The notes beneath the pieces are model-generated. The model saw only the letters and a list, made by a program, of their open reading frames with translations. It did no database searches and was not told the origin of the DNA. DNA of 64,000 nucleotides from Gemmataceae bacterium (GTDB taxonomy: Bacteria; Planctomycetota; Planctomycetia; Gemmatales; Gemmataceae). Made by a program: the position numbers and the translations under genes. How positions within the stretch are numbered: the first letter of the stretch is position 1; each line of letters begins with the position of its first letter. The DNA lies in the NCBI GenBank assembly GCA_009692005.1, contig SHZZ01000007.1, positions 1 to 64,000 on the forward strand, in the 5' to 3' direction. Positions 56,684 through 64,000 of this stretch are shown here, in pieces.

Positions 56684-58227
56684 GGGCTCTCCTTGGCCCC
56701 TTCGGGTTTGGGCAGTTCTTTTTTCGGCGGATCAAGCTTGATGGATTCTGCCAGGGAGCAACCATCGAGGCGGATTTGCCAGCCGCCGCCCAGGGCCTTG
56801 TAGGTTTTCACCAGGCCCTCGGCAATGTAGAATTGCGCCTGGGCCAGTTCCAATTCCCTGGAAACTCTTTTCTCCTGCACCAGGGAGACGCGGTTGAAAT
56901 CGGTGGTGCCGGCCCGGTATTGCACGATGACCAAATCGCCAGCCTTGCGGATGGCCGTCACCGACTTTTCCATCTCGGCAGTTTGTTCCTGGGCCCGGAG
57001 AAACTCCGCCAGGCCGTCCTCGACTTCCTTTCCAGCTGTGACCACGGTGTTTTGATACCTGGCGACAGCGGCCTGGAACTTGGCGTCCTGCAAGCGCACA
57101 TGGTTGATCAGCCGGCCATAGTTCAAAACATTCCAGCGGAACCCGGGGGCGATCGAACCATACATCGCCTTGGGGTTGAACAAGTTGTTCCAGGTCATGG
57201 AGTTGGCGCCAATGGCGCCATCGAGTGAGATATGTGGATAGAGATCGGCGGTAGCCACGCCAATGCGGGCGCACTCGGCGGCAGCCTCCCGTTCCACCTT
57301 GCGGACATCCGGTCGGCGGGTGATCAGTTCAGCGGGGATCCCCACGGCCACGGTTTTGGGCGCCACCGGGATTTTCCCCGGACCGATTTTCTTTTCAAGA
57401 TCTTCAGGAGAAATACCCAGTAACAGACATAACCGGTTGTTCTCCAGCCGTGCCAAGCGCTGAAATAACGGCACTTGCGATTCCGTGAAACTCAGATCGC
57501 TTTGGCCCTGGTCGACATCCAGTTCGCTGGCCAGGCCGCCTTTGAAGCGCGCCGTCGCAATGGTTAGCGAAATCTTCTGGAATTCGATATTCTCTTTCAG
57601 CAGGTCCACTACCCGCTCGAAATAGCGCATGCGGGTGTAGGCCTCAACGACATCTGCCAAAAGAAGCACCATGAAATCGTCGAATTCCTCGATGTTGGCA
57701 TCGAGGTTATTAGCGGCTGATTCCACGGTGCGGCGGTACTTGCCCCAGAAGTCCAGTTCCCAGGCGATGCCCAGGCCGTAATTGAATTGCGGGTAAAAGT
57801 TTTGGGGAATGAATTGGCGGTTCGCCACTTCAATACTCAAGGCGTTTTGCGAAAAACTGCCCTGCACGAATTGTTGCTGCGGCATGATGCGGCCAATGGC
57901 AATGGCCAGTTCCGCACGCGATGCCAGAACGCGGTAGCCCGCCTCGCGCACCTTCAAATTCTGATTACTGGCCGAGCAAATCAAGTTATCAAGGTTCGTA
58001 TCGTTAAAAACCGTCCACCATTTGCGGTGTTCGTCGGGATCCTTGAGAATGCGTTTGTCGGAATTGTCGATCCAGTCGTCTGCCACCGGAGCGGGCGGGC
58101 GGGAATACTGCGGCCCGACTTTGAAGCCGTTGGCATAGTAATCGGTCAATGGGGTGCAGCCCGGCGCCAAGGCCAAAAAGCCCATAAACAAGGGGAAAAC
58201 CAGCGCCGAGGAACGAAAGAAACTCAT
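56680..58227 (-). CDS. TolC/NodT-family outer-membrane efflux lipoprotein
   Basis: A 515-residue outer-membrane channel component of tripartite efflux systems. Lipoprotein signal: VFPLFMGFLALAPGC with the lipobox cysteine. The two repeated helical-hairpin/beta regions of the family are seen in LKVREAGYRVLASRAELAIA, FDDFMVLLLADVVEAYTRMR and TARFKGGLASELDVDQGQSD, and in QDAKFQAAVARYQNTVVTAG and REAAAECARIGVATADLYPH. I start at ATG 58227; the open frame upstream lacks a signal peptide. No membrane fusion protein or RND pump gene is nearby, so its partners must be elsewhere. The small Cys-rich gene is translationally coupled downstream. Confidence 0.92.
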   Translation of the reverse strand: MSFFRSSALVFPLFMGFLALAPGCTPLTDYYANGFKVGPQYSRPPAPVADDWIDNSDKRILKDPDEHRKWWTVFNDTNLDNLICSASNQNLKVREAGYRVLASRAELAIAIGRIMPQQQFVQGSFSQNALSIEVANRQFIPQNFYPQFNYGLGIAWELDFWGKYRRTVESAANNLDANIEEFDDFMVLLLADVVEAYTRMRYFERVVDLLKENIEFQKISLTIATARFKGGLASELDVDQGQSDLSFTESQVPLFQRLARLENNRLCLLLGISPEDLEKKIGPGKIPVAPKTVAVGIPAELITRRPDVRKVEREAAAECARIGVATADLYPHISLDGAIGANSMTWNNLFNPKAMYGSIAPGFRWNVLNYGRLINHVRLQDAKFQAAVARYQNTVVTAGKEVEDGLAEFLRAQEQTAEMEKSVTAIRKAGDLVIVQYRAGTTDFNRVSLVQEKRVSRELELAQAQFYIAEGLVKTYKALGGGWQIRLDGCSLAESIKLDPPKKELPKPEGAKESP

Positions 58228-58363
58228 GGGACAATCCCATTTCCTGAAGGGCATTGCAATCGGTACAGAAGGAATAATCGGCAAAAAGGCTCAGGTTCAT
58301 AAAATGGAAAAGGGTTATTTACCTCAACTTCCCGGGAGCCATTGGCAAGCCAGGGAAGGTGAG

Positions 58364-58732
58364 ATGCCCTTGGGAGTATTTGACATGGCCGCTAAAGTAA
58401 AAAAAGAAACCCAGGTTTGGGTGATCACCCATTGTGAAATTTCGGGGAAGGTCTTCGACCGCTGGCCCTTTCATGTGGCCGGTTCCCTCGAAGCAGCCAA
58501 AAAACTTATTCCGCGAGTCAAGGTGAGTGATTACTCCTGGTGGGAAGTTTTCCTGTTTGACCAAAACTACGACATTTATAAGCACGGCTGGGAAGAGCCC
58601 AAGGTTTATTATTTCAATCATCTGGGCAAGGCGGTCAAGACGGCGCCCTTCAACAAGGCGGTCAAGGCTTTTCAGAAGTCTTCCCAGCCCAGCAGCCAGG
58701 CAGGCGGGTGCTGCGGCCAGGCCACCGGCTGA
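58364..58732 (+). CDS. Orphan small protein, family not recognised
   Basis: A 122-residue cytoplasmic protein without signal peptide or membrane segment. Its central part is rich in aromatic residues (WVITHCEISGKVFDRWPFHV, DYSWWEVFLFDQNYDIYKHG) and its end is small and cysteine-bearing (SQAGGCCGQATG). I do not recognise it. I start at ATG 58364 because GGAAGGTGAG precedes it; ATG 58304 and 58385 in the same frame are possible. It is divergent from the TolC gene and ends before a bidirectional hairpin. Confidence 0.6.
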   Translation: MPLGVFDMAAKVKKETQVWVITHCEISGKVFDRWPFHVAGSLEAAKKLIPRVKVSDYSWWEVFLFDQNYDIYKHGWEEPKVYYFNHLGKAVKTAPFNKAVKAFQKSSQPSSQAGGCCGQATG

Positions 58733-58821
58733 GGTTCTTGAATTGGCGCCTGGTCAGGCGCAAAAAAGTGTCAGGTTCTCTTGTCTCTTGGGAATTTATT
58801 TCCTCATCTGCTCCTGATTTT

Positions 58822-58870
58822 ACACGCTCTCTCCCCGCGGCCATTTAGAGCCGGGGGTGAGAGAGAGTGT
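58822..58870. terminator. Long bidirectional terminator-type hairpin
   Basis: ACACGCTCTCTCCCCGCGGC pairs with GCCGGGGGTGAGAGAGAGTGT across the loop CATTTAGA, a stem of about 20 bp with two mismatches. It is followed by TTTAATATTCT. It lies between the convergent ends of the 122-aa orphan gene and the RTX/GlcG gene and can stop transcription in both directions. Its CTCTCCCC arm resembles the module A repeat. Confidence 0.7.
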
Positions 58871-58878
58871 TTAATATT

Positions 58879-61395
58879 CTACGCTGGCGGTGGCAGAATT
58901 GGTTGGCGGTTGAACTTCTGGAACGGCAGCCTGACCCCGCGAACAAAGTACATATCCGACCGCAGGGATTCCGGCGTGTTGAACCCTTGTTGCGCCATGA
59001 AAGTAACGACATCGTCCTGATCGACGCCGTCGCCGCTTATTCCCACCCCGCCCACCAGAATCTGGTTGACATAAACCCCGGAGCTTCCCGAGAAGTAAAT
59101 AATGCCGCTCTGGTTGGCGATGTTTCCAACCTGGCGGAAATTACTTTGCGGATGGAAAGAGGAGAAGCCATCGACGCTTTGATAAGCGCTGGCTGGCAGC
59201 GGCGCGCCCAGGTACCTGGCATTGGTTGGATTGATGCCGCCATCGTTGAGTTGCGAGAACGGCCCAGGGGGGCTGCCATCGATACCTTCTGGAAATCTAG
59301 GCAGCGCCAGGAAACGGACCGTGCGATTGGTAAAGCCAACTCCCTGGGGCAACCCTGCAACCTGGTCCACCGGCTGCAATTGCGCCGAGTTGTAGTATGC
59401 CAAGTTGCGGGCCTTGGTCACCGCCACATCGATGGAAAAGTAGGTGCCGTCCGGCATGCGGAAAAGGCCCAGCACTTCCCCCGTCACTTCATCGGTAACG
59501 CCAATGGTCATTTTGGCGAACTGATTGAGCGGCAAGCGGATGGCCGAACGGGTTTGAATGGATTGCTGCACGCCTTGAACCAGCATTTGATTAACCTGGG
59601 CGGCGCTGAGAGTCGTACCCGCGTGTGGAGTCACCAAATAACCTTCCGGAACAAAGGTGCCATTGAGCAATGGCGTGGCCGCCAGCGGGTTGACTGGCGT
59701 GAAGCCTGGCGTAGCCGGCGTGCCGGTGTAAACAATCTGGTTGTTGCCATTGGGTTGTAACAGCGGAGCAAAAGAGAAGGCATTAGGATCGCCAACACCC
59801 AGCATCTGCCCGAAGGCAACCAGGGATTGCGTGCCATTGGCGGCCGGAGGTCCAAAAATGGGCAGGGTGATTCCCACCAGGTCGATTCTTCCCGAGGGAA
59901 GGGCAAACCCAGTAGGCAAGGGAACCCCATTGATTTCGCCCACGGGGAACCCGGCAGTGCCTCCCAGCGAGGCATAGGCCACATACTCCGCTTCGAAAGA
60001 GCGGTCGAGCAAGTTGGGATTGTAGGTGGTAGAAAGGGAAGAATTCTCCTCGGTGGCGAATCCGGTGGCGCCCGGGTAAAAGATGCCAATGCCCCCGACG
60101 ATGACCCCATTCTTGACGATGGGGATGCCGCCGGGCAAGGTGCCGATTCCACGGCTTTGGGCATTGGGCGCCATGCCCGAAACAAAGCCATAGGAATCCG
60201 GGGCGACCAGGTACTGCTGCACGGGAATAGATGCGGGAATGAAAGCCGGGTTGAAGTTGAAGCGCTGCGGCAGGAGGATGTCGTCTGTCGTGCCCTTGAT
60301 CCTGTCCGGCCCCGGGTGGTAAGTGCTGTCGCGGTTGGTCTGCTCGATTTGGAAAAGATCGACCTGCGGTGTGAAGGGAATATTGGGGGGAAAATGGTTG
60401 CCAATCCCCACCGGCCCGACATAACCCGGCCCGCGCAAAGTCGAGTTCTCATCGGTGATGAACGGATACGAGTTGACTTCCCTTTCGCTCAGTGTCGACT
60501 GACTGATGTATTGGATGGTGCGCGAAGTCAAAGGGGCCTGATTGTTGCCAAAGAGTCCGCCAGTGCGGGCCTTGGCGACAGCGCCATCGATGGCAAAGGT
60601 TGCCAGGTTGGCGTCTGCCAGGAGCGCGGGGTTGACGCCATTTTCGACGGCGACGCCGAGGATGCGGCCGCTGCGATCGACGATGACGGCGATGCCGTCG
60701 TTGCTGGCGGTGGCGGCCACCGCGCGCCTCAACAATATCCCCACCTCTTCAGCCGTGATGGTGATATTGGGGCTGGGCGGCAGGCCGAGTGTGGAGGTCA
60801 GGTCAGGGGGCGTTTGCGCGTTGAAATAGTTGACATCCCTGGCCGGGTTGAAATTGGTGATAATATCGCGGTCGGCAAAGCCGAAGAAGCGATTGGCCCC
60901 CGGCCCGCCGGTCAGGGTATTGTTGCCGCCGCTGCTGCCGAGGACATTGTACCCCCCGCCGCCAATGAGGATGTCGTTGGCGCTGCCGCCCGCGATGCGG
61001 TTGGCGCCTTCTCCGCCGAGGAGCATGGAAGGGCCGCTTCCCGCGTAGATGCGGTCGCCGCCGTCATTGCCGTTAATGGTTGCGGCCTGGCTTATCAGGG
61101 AAGAGACAACCAGTGCGTCGTTGCCCTTGCCTCCATCGAGAAAAATTCCCGCCACGCTGCTGGAGTCGAACCGGCCGGCTTCGCGGTTTCCATCCCGCAC
61201 AACAATCTGGTTGAGCGCTTGATCGAGTTGAATGAAGATCCTGTCGGGGCCGTCGGTTCCTGTCACGATTAAATCGCTGCCCATGAGAAAAGCGGTGGCT
61301 GGCACCGACCTTTCCTCGAGCTTTTCCAACCCCGGGCGGATTTCCCCCATCTTGTGCTTCTTGGTTTCCCTGAACAAGCGGTTCAAGAATCCCAT
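58879..61395 (-). CDS. Surface protein with RTX-like repeats and two GlcG/HbpS-type domains
   Basis: An 838-residue protein. The N-terminus carries GLEKLEERSVPATAF, the planctomycete LExLExRxxPA-type surface-protein motif. Residues 80-180 hold glycine/aspartate-rich calcium-binding-type repeats (GGKGNDALVV, GGEGANRIAGGSANDILIGG). Two domains of the GlcG/HbpS haem-binding type follow: one starts TAEEVGILLRRAVAATASND near 210 and the other LSAAQVNQMLVQGVQQ near 600, each with an AVAKA(R/T) or AVTKARNLA motif. I start at ATG 61395 after GGGAG; the frame open to 61464 adds no signal. It is divergent from the porin-like gene across 358 bp. Haem or small-molecule binding outside the cell is inferred. 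Confidence 0.82.
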   Translation of the reverse strand: MGFLNRLFRETKKHKMGEIRPGLEKLEERSVPATAFLMGSDLIVTGTDGPDRIFIQLDQALNQIVVRDGNREAGRFDSSSVAGIFLDGGKGNDALVVSSLISQAATINGNDGGDRIYAGSGPSMLLGGEGANRIAGGSANDILIGGGGYNVLGSSGGNNTLTGGPGANRFFGFADRDIITNFNPARDVNYFNAQTPPDLTSTLGLPPSPNITITAEEVGILLRRAVAATASNDGIAVIVDRSGRILGVAVENGVNPALLADANLATFAIDGAVAKARTGGLFGNNQAPLTSRTIQYISQSTLSEREVNSYPFITDENSTLRGPGYVGPVGIGNHFPPNIPFTPQVDLFQIEQTNRDSTYHPGPDRIKGTTDDILLPQRFNFNPAFIPASIPVQQYLVAPDSYGFVSGMAPNAQSRGIGTLPGGIPIVKNGVIVGGIGIFYPGATGFATEENSSLSTTYNPNLLDRSFEAEYVAYASLGGTAGFPVGEINGVPLPTGFALPSGRIDLVGITLPIFGPPAANGTQSLVAFGQMLGVGDPNAFSFAPLLQPNGNNQIVYTGTPATPGFTPVNPLAATPLLNGTFVPEGYLVTPHAGTTLSAAQVNQMLVQGVQQSIQTRSAIRLPLNQFAKMTIGVTDEVTGEVLGLFRMPDGTYFSIDVAVTKARNLAYYNSAQLQPVDQVAGLPQGVGFTNRTVRFLALPRFPEGIDGSPPGPFSQLNDGGINPTNARYLGAPLPASAYQSVDGFSSFHPQSNFRQVGNIANQSGIIYFSGSSGVYVNQILVGGVGISGDGVDQDDVVTFMAQQGFNTPESLRSDMYFVRGVRLPFQKFNRQPILPPPA

Positions 61396-61753
61396 AACCA
61401 ATTCTCCCGGAAATAAAGGAACTTTGGGGCAGGGCATGCCCTTCACACTTGTTAGAATCGGCATAAGCGTTACAGTTTTTTAGGAAAAATGGCTGGCTAA
61501 AAGAATTTGTGCAACCTTCCACCCTTGTCCAGGAAAGCTGGGGAACTACTTGTTGTCTCCCGGCTCAAGTTAGGCTACTTTCACAAGCCAGCAAAACCCT
61601 TGCAACAGGCATTCCTGGAAAAAAAGGCAAATCCAGAATCTTTTATGATGCTCCCGCAGATTCCCTCCGATAACCATACCTGAGACCACCGAGGCCGTTC
61701 TCCATGGGGAGGGCCGCGGGATTTTTCGCACACTTGATTTTGGAGCAATCCGC
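61396..61753. other. Intergenic region between RTX/GlcG gene and porin-like gene
   Basis: A 358-bp divergent spacer with no gene-like frame. It is less GC-rich than its surroundings, with A/T-rich patches near 61479-61493 and 61617-61650. It must contain the promoters of both flanking genes; I saw no convincing -35/-10 pair and no strong inverted repeat. GGAG before the porin start at 61754 is its ribosome site. Confidence 0.5.
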
Positions 61754-63691
61754 ATGCGGTTGCGTCCCTTGTTTTGGAACTTGGCGCTGGCAGCCTTTAC
61801 CTGGACGGGCGGAGCTTCCCTCGCCCAGGAAAAAAGTATTCCCACCCCTATTCCCGCTCTGGAAAATATTGTTCCACTCGACGACATTATCCCGGTTCTT
61901 TTTCAGGAGCCAGCCAGCCAGGTCAAGCCACCGGACAGTACCAAGCCCTTGGACCGCCCCCTGACTACTCCCAAACTTCCCGACAAACCACCCACCCTGG
62001 AAGAATTTGTCGCGCCGCCGGTTCTGCCTCCTCTGGGTTTCACCGGCAAGTCTTCAGTCCTTTCAGACATCATGGGTGACAACGACTATGTGCCCGCGCC
62101 CGACCGCTGGCGCCTCGGCTTTCCCGCGCTCGACCGCTATGGCCTGGGACATCCCCACTTGATGGATTACATGGGGCAAATCGGGCACTGGTGGGACCCC
62201 TATAACCAGAATGTTCTCAAGGGCGACTACCCCATCCTGGGGCAGCATATTTTCCTCAACATGACCGGCTCCGTGACGCAGATCACCGCGCCCTTTCAAT
62301 CACCCATTGGCACTACGCCTTTTGAAAGCACAGCCAGGTCCCATGAAGAACCCTTTTTCGGACTGCCCAACTTCCTCGTCAACCTCACTTATTTGAAGCT
62401 GACTTTCGATTTGAGTCATGGCAACGCCGCTTACAAGCCGACCGATTGGCGGGTCCGCCTCACTCCCATTTTCAATGTCAACACCCTCAATGTCGGGGAG
62501 TTGGCCGTCGTCAATCCCAATGTCACCCGGGGCACGCAGCGCGAGCGGACCTACATGGCGCTCGAAGAGTGGTTTTTGGAAACCAAGCTCGCCGACCTAA
62601 GCCCTTATTACGATTTTGTCTCCGTCCGGGCCGGATCGCAGCCCTTTAACAACGATTTCCGCGGCTTCCTCTTCAACGACATCAACCGCGCCGTGCGCTT
62701 GTTCGGCACCCGCAACGCCAACCGCGATCAGTTCAACCTTGCCTACTTCCGCCAATTGGAAAAAGACACCAACAGCTTCCTCAATACTTTTGAGGACCGC
62801 CGCATCGACCTTTTCTTTGGCAACTACTACCGCCAGGATTTCCTTTTTCCCGGCTACACTGCACAGGTCAGCGCCACTTATTACCACGACGATCCGACTT
62901 TCCTCTTCGATAAAAACAGCTTCCTCGTCCGCCCCGACCCCGTGGGTGTCTTCACTCCGCACACCCTTGACACCGTCTATCTTGGCTGGGCCGGCGACGG
63001 CCACATCGGCCGCTACAACCTCAACCACCAGATGTACTATGTCATGGGGCACGACACGCTGAATCCCCTGGCAGGGCAGGCCCAGGATATCAGCGCCGCG
63101 CTCGCCGCCGTCGAACTCTCCTACGACCGCGATTATGTCCGCTTCCGCACTTCCTTTTTCTGGTCGTCGGGCGATCGCGACATCACCAACAGCCACGCCA
63201 CCGGCTTCGACACCATTTTGGAAAACTCCAATTTTGCCGGCGGGCAATTCTCCTACTGGCAGCGCCAGGCCATCAAGCTTTTTGGCGTCAACCTGGTCAA
63301 CAACTTCAGCCTCATTCCCGATCTGCGCTCCAGCAGGATTCAGGGCCAGGCGAATTATGTCAACCCGGGCCTGTTGCTTTACAACATGGGCGTCGATTTC
63401 GATCTCACACCCAAGTTGAAAATGATCAATAACTGCAACTTCCTCTGGTTTGAATCCACCAATGTGCTGGAACAGTACATTTACGCAGGGGGGGTGGATA
63501 CCTTCATCGGCACCGACTTGAGCACCGGGTTTGAATACAGGCCGCTGCTCAGCAACAACGCCATCATCACCATGGGGCTTTCGACTTTGATCCCGGGATC
63601 GGGTTTCAAATCGCTTTATAACAACCCGTTCGCGGGTGGCACAGTCGATCCGCTGGTGGCTGGGTTTTTGGAAATGACTTTGACCTATTAA
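61754..63691 (+). CDS. Large outer-membrane beta-barrel (porin-like) protein
   Basis: A 645-residue exported protein with a signal peptide (LFWNLALAAFTWTGGASLAQ) and a proline-rich lead of about 60 residues. The rest is rich in alternating hydrophobic strands with aromatic girdles, such as FLVNLTYLKLTFDLSHGNAA, RVRLTPIFNVNTLNVGEL, YTAQVSATYYHDDPTFLF and VRFRTSFFWSSGDRD, and it ends in VAGFLEMTLTY with a C-terminal aromatic residue, as in barrels inserted by BamA. It matches large planctomycete barrel proteins without known function. The ATG at 61754 has GGAG nine bases upstream. It is divergent from the RTX/GlcG gene. Confidence 0.8.
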   Translation: MRLRPLFWNLALAAFTWTGGASLAQEKSIPTPIPALENIVPLDDIIPVLFQEPASQVKPPDSTKPLDRPLTTPKLPDKPPTLEEFVAPPVLPPLGFTGKSSVLSDIMGDNDYVPAPDRWRLGFPALDRYGLGHPHLMDYMGQIGHWWDPYNQNVLKGDYPILGQHIFLNMTGSVTQITAPFQSPIGTTPFESTARSHEEPFFGLPNFLVNLTYLKLTFDLSHGNAAYKPTDWRVRLTPIFNVNTLNVGELAVVNPNVTRGTQRERTYMALEEWFLETKLADLSPYYDFVSVRAGSQPFNNDFRGFLFNDINRAVRLFGTRNANRDQFNLAYFRQLEKDTNSFLNTFEDRRIDLFFGNYYRQDFLFPGYTAQVSATYYHDDPTFLFDKNSFLVRPDPVGVFTPHTLDTVYLGWAGDGHIGRYNLNHQMYYVMGHDTLNPLAGQAQDISAALAAVELSYDRDYVRFRTSFFWSSGDRDITNSHATGFDTILENSNFAGGQFSYWQRQAIKLFGVNLVNNFSLIPDLRSSRIQGQANYVNPGLLLYNMGVDFDLTPKLKMINNCNFLWFESTNVLEQYIYAGGVDTFIGTDLSTGFEYRPLLSNNAIITMGLSTLIPGSGFKSLYNNPFAGGTVDPLVAGFLEMTLTY

Positions 63692-63722
63692 CCGCCCGGG
63701 CTTCCCATCTTTCCAGGTCTTC

Positions 63723-63762
63723 TTCCCATGCCAACTTCCCGAGTTGACCCAATTCATGGGAA
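63723..63762. other. Nested inverted repeat after the porin-like gene
   Basis: TTCCCATG at 63723-63730 pairs with CATGGGAA at 63755-63762, and inside it CAACT pairs with AGTTG. It lies 31 bp after the porin stop and could cap or end that transcript, but there is no T-tract on the plus strand. Confidence 0.35.
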
Positions 63763-63828
63763 AAAGGTATATTCCTCCTGCTTCTATTAAGCTTGACTCG
63801 CAACCGCCTGCGCCAAAAGGTAAACCCC

Positions 63829-64000
63829 ATGAAAGTCCGGACCCGTCAGGAAAAAATCTTGGGTGGCTTGGCCATCCTGGCCATTGGGCTTTTCCTTTTC
63901 CTGGGGTTGGGAATCCTGGGCGAACGAACCCGAGCCGCCGGGCCGGAAGGCAAAACTGCCGCTCCGCCTCAGAACATTCCTTTCCCTTTGCCGCCTGAAT
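63829..64000 (+). CDS. Membrane protein, N-terminal fragment
   Basis: The first 57 codons of a gene cut by the right edge. It starts MKVRTRQEKILGGLAILAIG and continues as one hydrophobic helix (LAILAIGLFLFLGLGILG) preceded by basic residues, so it is a membrane protein with a short cytoplasmic N-terminus. A proline/alanine-rich linker follows (AAPPQNIPFPLPPE). AAAAGG lies about eight bases before the ATG. No family can be named from this fragment. Confidence 0.7.
   Translation, partial: MKVRTRQEKILGGLAILAIGLFLFLGLGILGERTRAAGPEGKTAAPPQNIPFPLPPE

Noticed and set aside
59827-61272. 481-codon plus-strand open frame opposite the RTX/GlcG gene
   Set aside because: The complement of glycine/aspartate repeats keeps long frames open; the minus-strand protein has clear domains and a ribosome site.
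61570-61887. 105-codon minus-strand frame in the spacer before the porin-like gene
   Set aside because: No ribosome site, overlaps the porin start on the other strand, no recognisable family.
62597-63757. 386-codon minus-strand open frame opposite the porin-like gene
   Set aside because: Antisense to a gene with a signal peptide and barrel features; composition (valine- and alanine-rich) is typical of a shadow frame.
1-64000. CRISPR arrays, tRNA or rRNA genes, insertion sequences, integrases
   Set aside because: No regularly spaced direct repeats, no cloverleaf-like stretch that I could recognise and no transposase or integrase frame were seen; the repeats present are palindromic intergenic elements.

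Overview
The window looks like chromosomal DNA of a planctomycete, most likely a Gemmata-type (Gemmataceae) relative. The evidence is family content rather than any rRNA: two operons pairing a DUF1549/DUF1553 cytochrome-type protein with a DUF1501 protein, a DUF1559 pseudopilin with the H-x9-DG signature, a large cell-surface protein starting with a LEKLEERSVPA-type motif, an FG-GAP repeat fragment, BatA/MoxR/DUF58 genes, a PA14-containing multihaem cytochrome and a giant PQQ-like propeller. Codon use looks uniform and GC-rich, and I saw no integrase, transposase, CRISPR array, tRNA or rRNA.

Layout, left to right. 1-5 kb: the C-terminal end of an FG-GAP surface protein, a glgA-galT carbohydrate pair (minus), then mnmA and rpiB (plus). 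5-11.4 kb (minus): an ECF sigma factor, an anti-sigma-like protein carrying a pseudopilin-like C-terminus, a five-haem PA14 cytochrome and a secreted propeller protein. 11.4-17.6 kb: metG (minus), a tightly coupled aldo/keto reductase - MFS - beta-hydroxyacid dehydrogenase operon (plus), and a DUF1559 gene behind a good sigma-70-like promoter with a Fur-like palindrome. 17.6-34.5 kb (minus): a 17-kb collinear array of a giant PQQ/TPR protein, an alpha/alpha-toroid protein, MoxR ATPase, DUF58, BatA-type, vWA-membrane and DUF4175-type proteins. 34.7-38 kb: a ThuA-domain protein with a clear terminator, lspA, and a second sigma/anti-sigma pair. 37.8-42 kb and 50.8-54.8 kb: the two DUF1549/1553-DUF1501 operons. 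42.3-50.7 kb: a secreted methyltransferase overlapping pyrB, an FGGY kinase, an ABC exporter pair, a thiolase, an NAL/DHDPS-family aldolase and a Tat-exported sugar isomerase-like protein. 55-64 kb: a ROK regulator, a lone TolC-family lipoprotein coupled to a small Cys-rich protein, an orphan 122-aa protein, an RTX/GlcG surface protein divergent from a large outer-membrane barrel, and the start of a membrane protein cut by the right edge.

How the genes fit together: most of the window encodes cell-envelope and export functions (Tat/Sec-exported oxidative or binding proteins, outer-membrane proteins, lipoprotein processing, vWA/MoxR membrane complexes), interleaved with ordinary housekeeping genes (metG, mnmA, pyrB, lspA). 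Two sigma/anti-sigma pairs and one ROK protein are the visible regulators. A family of intergenic palindromic repeats with three modules (here called A, B and C) sits downstream of genes at about 0.15, 5.0-5.3, 35.8-36.0 and 42.1 kb; the blocks at 5 and 36 kb contain all three modules in mutually inverted order.

The most unusual signals are the 17-kb MoxR/vWA/toroid/propeller array, the anti-sigma/pseudopilin hybrid, the promoter-operator of the DUF1559 gene, and the composite intergenic repeat. All assignments come from reading translations and motifs; no database search was run.
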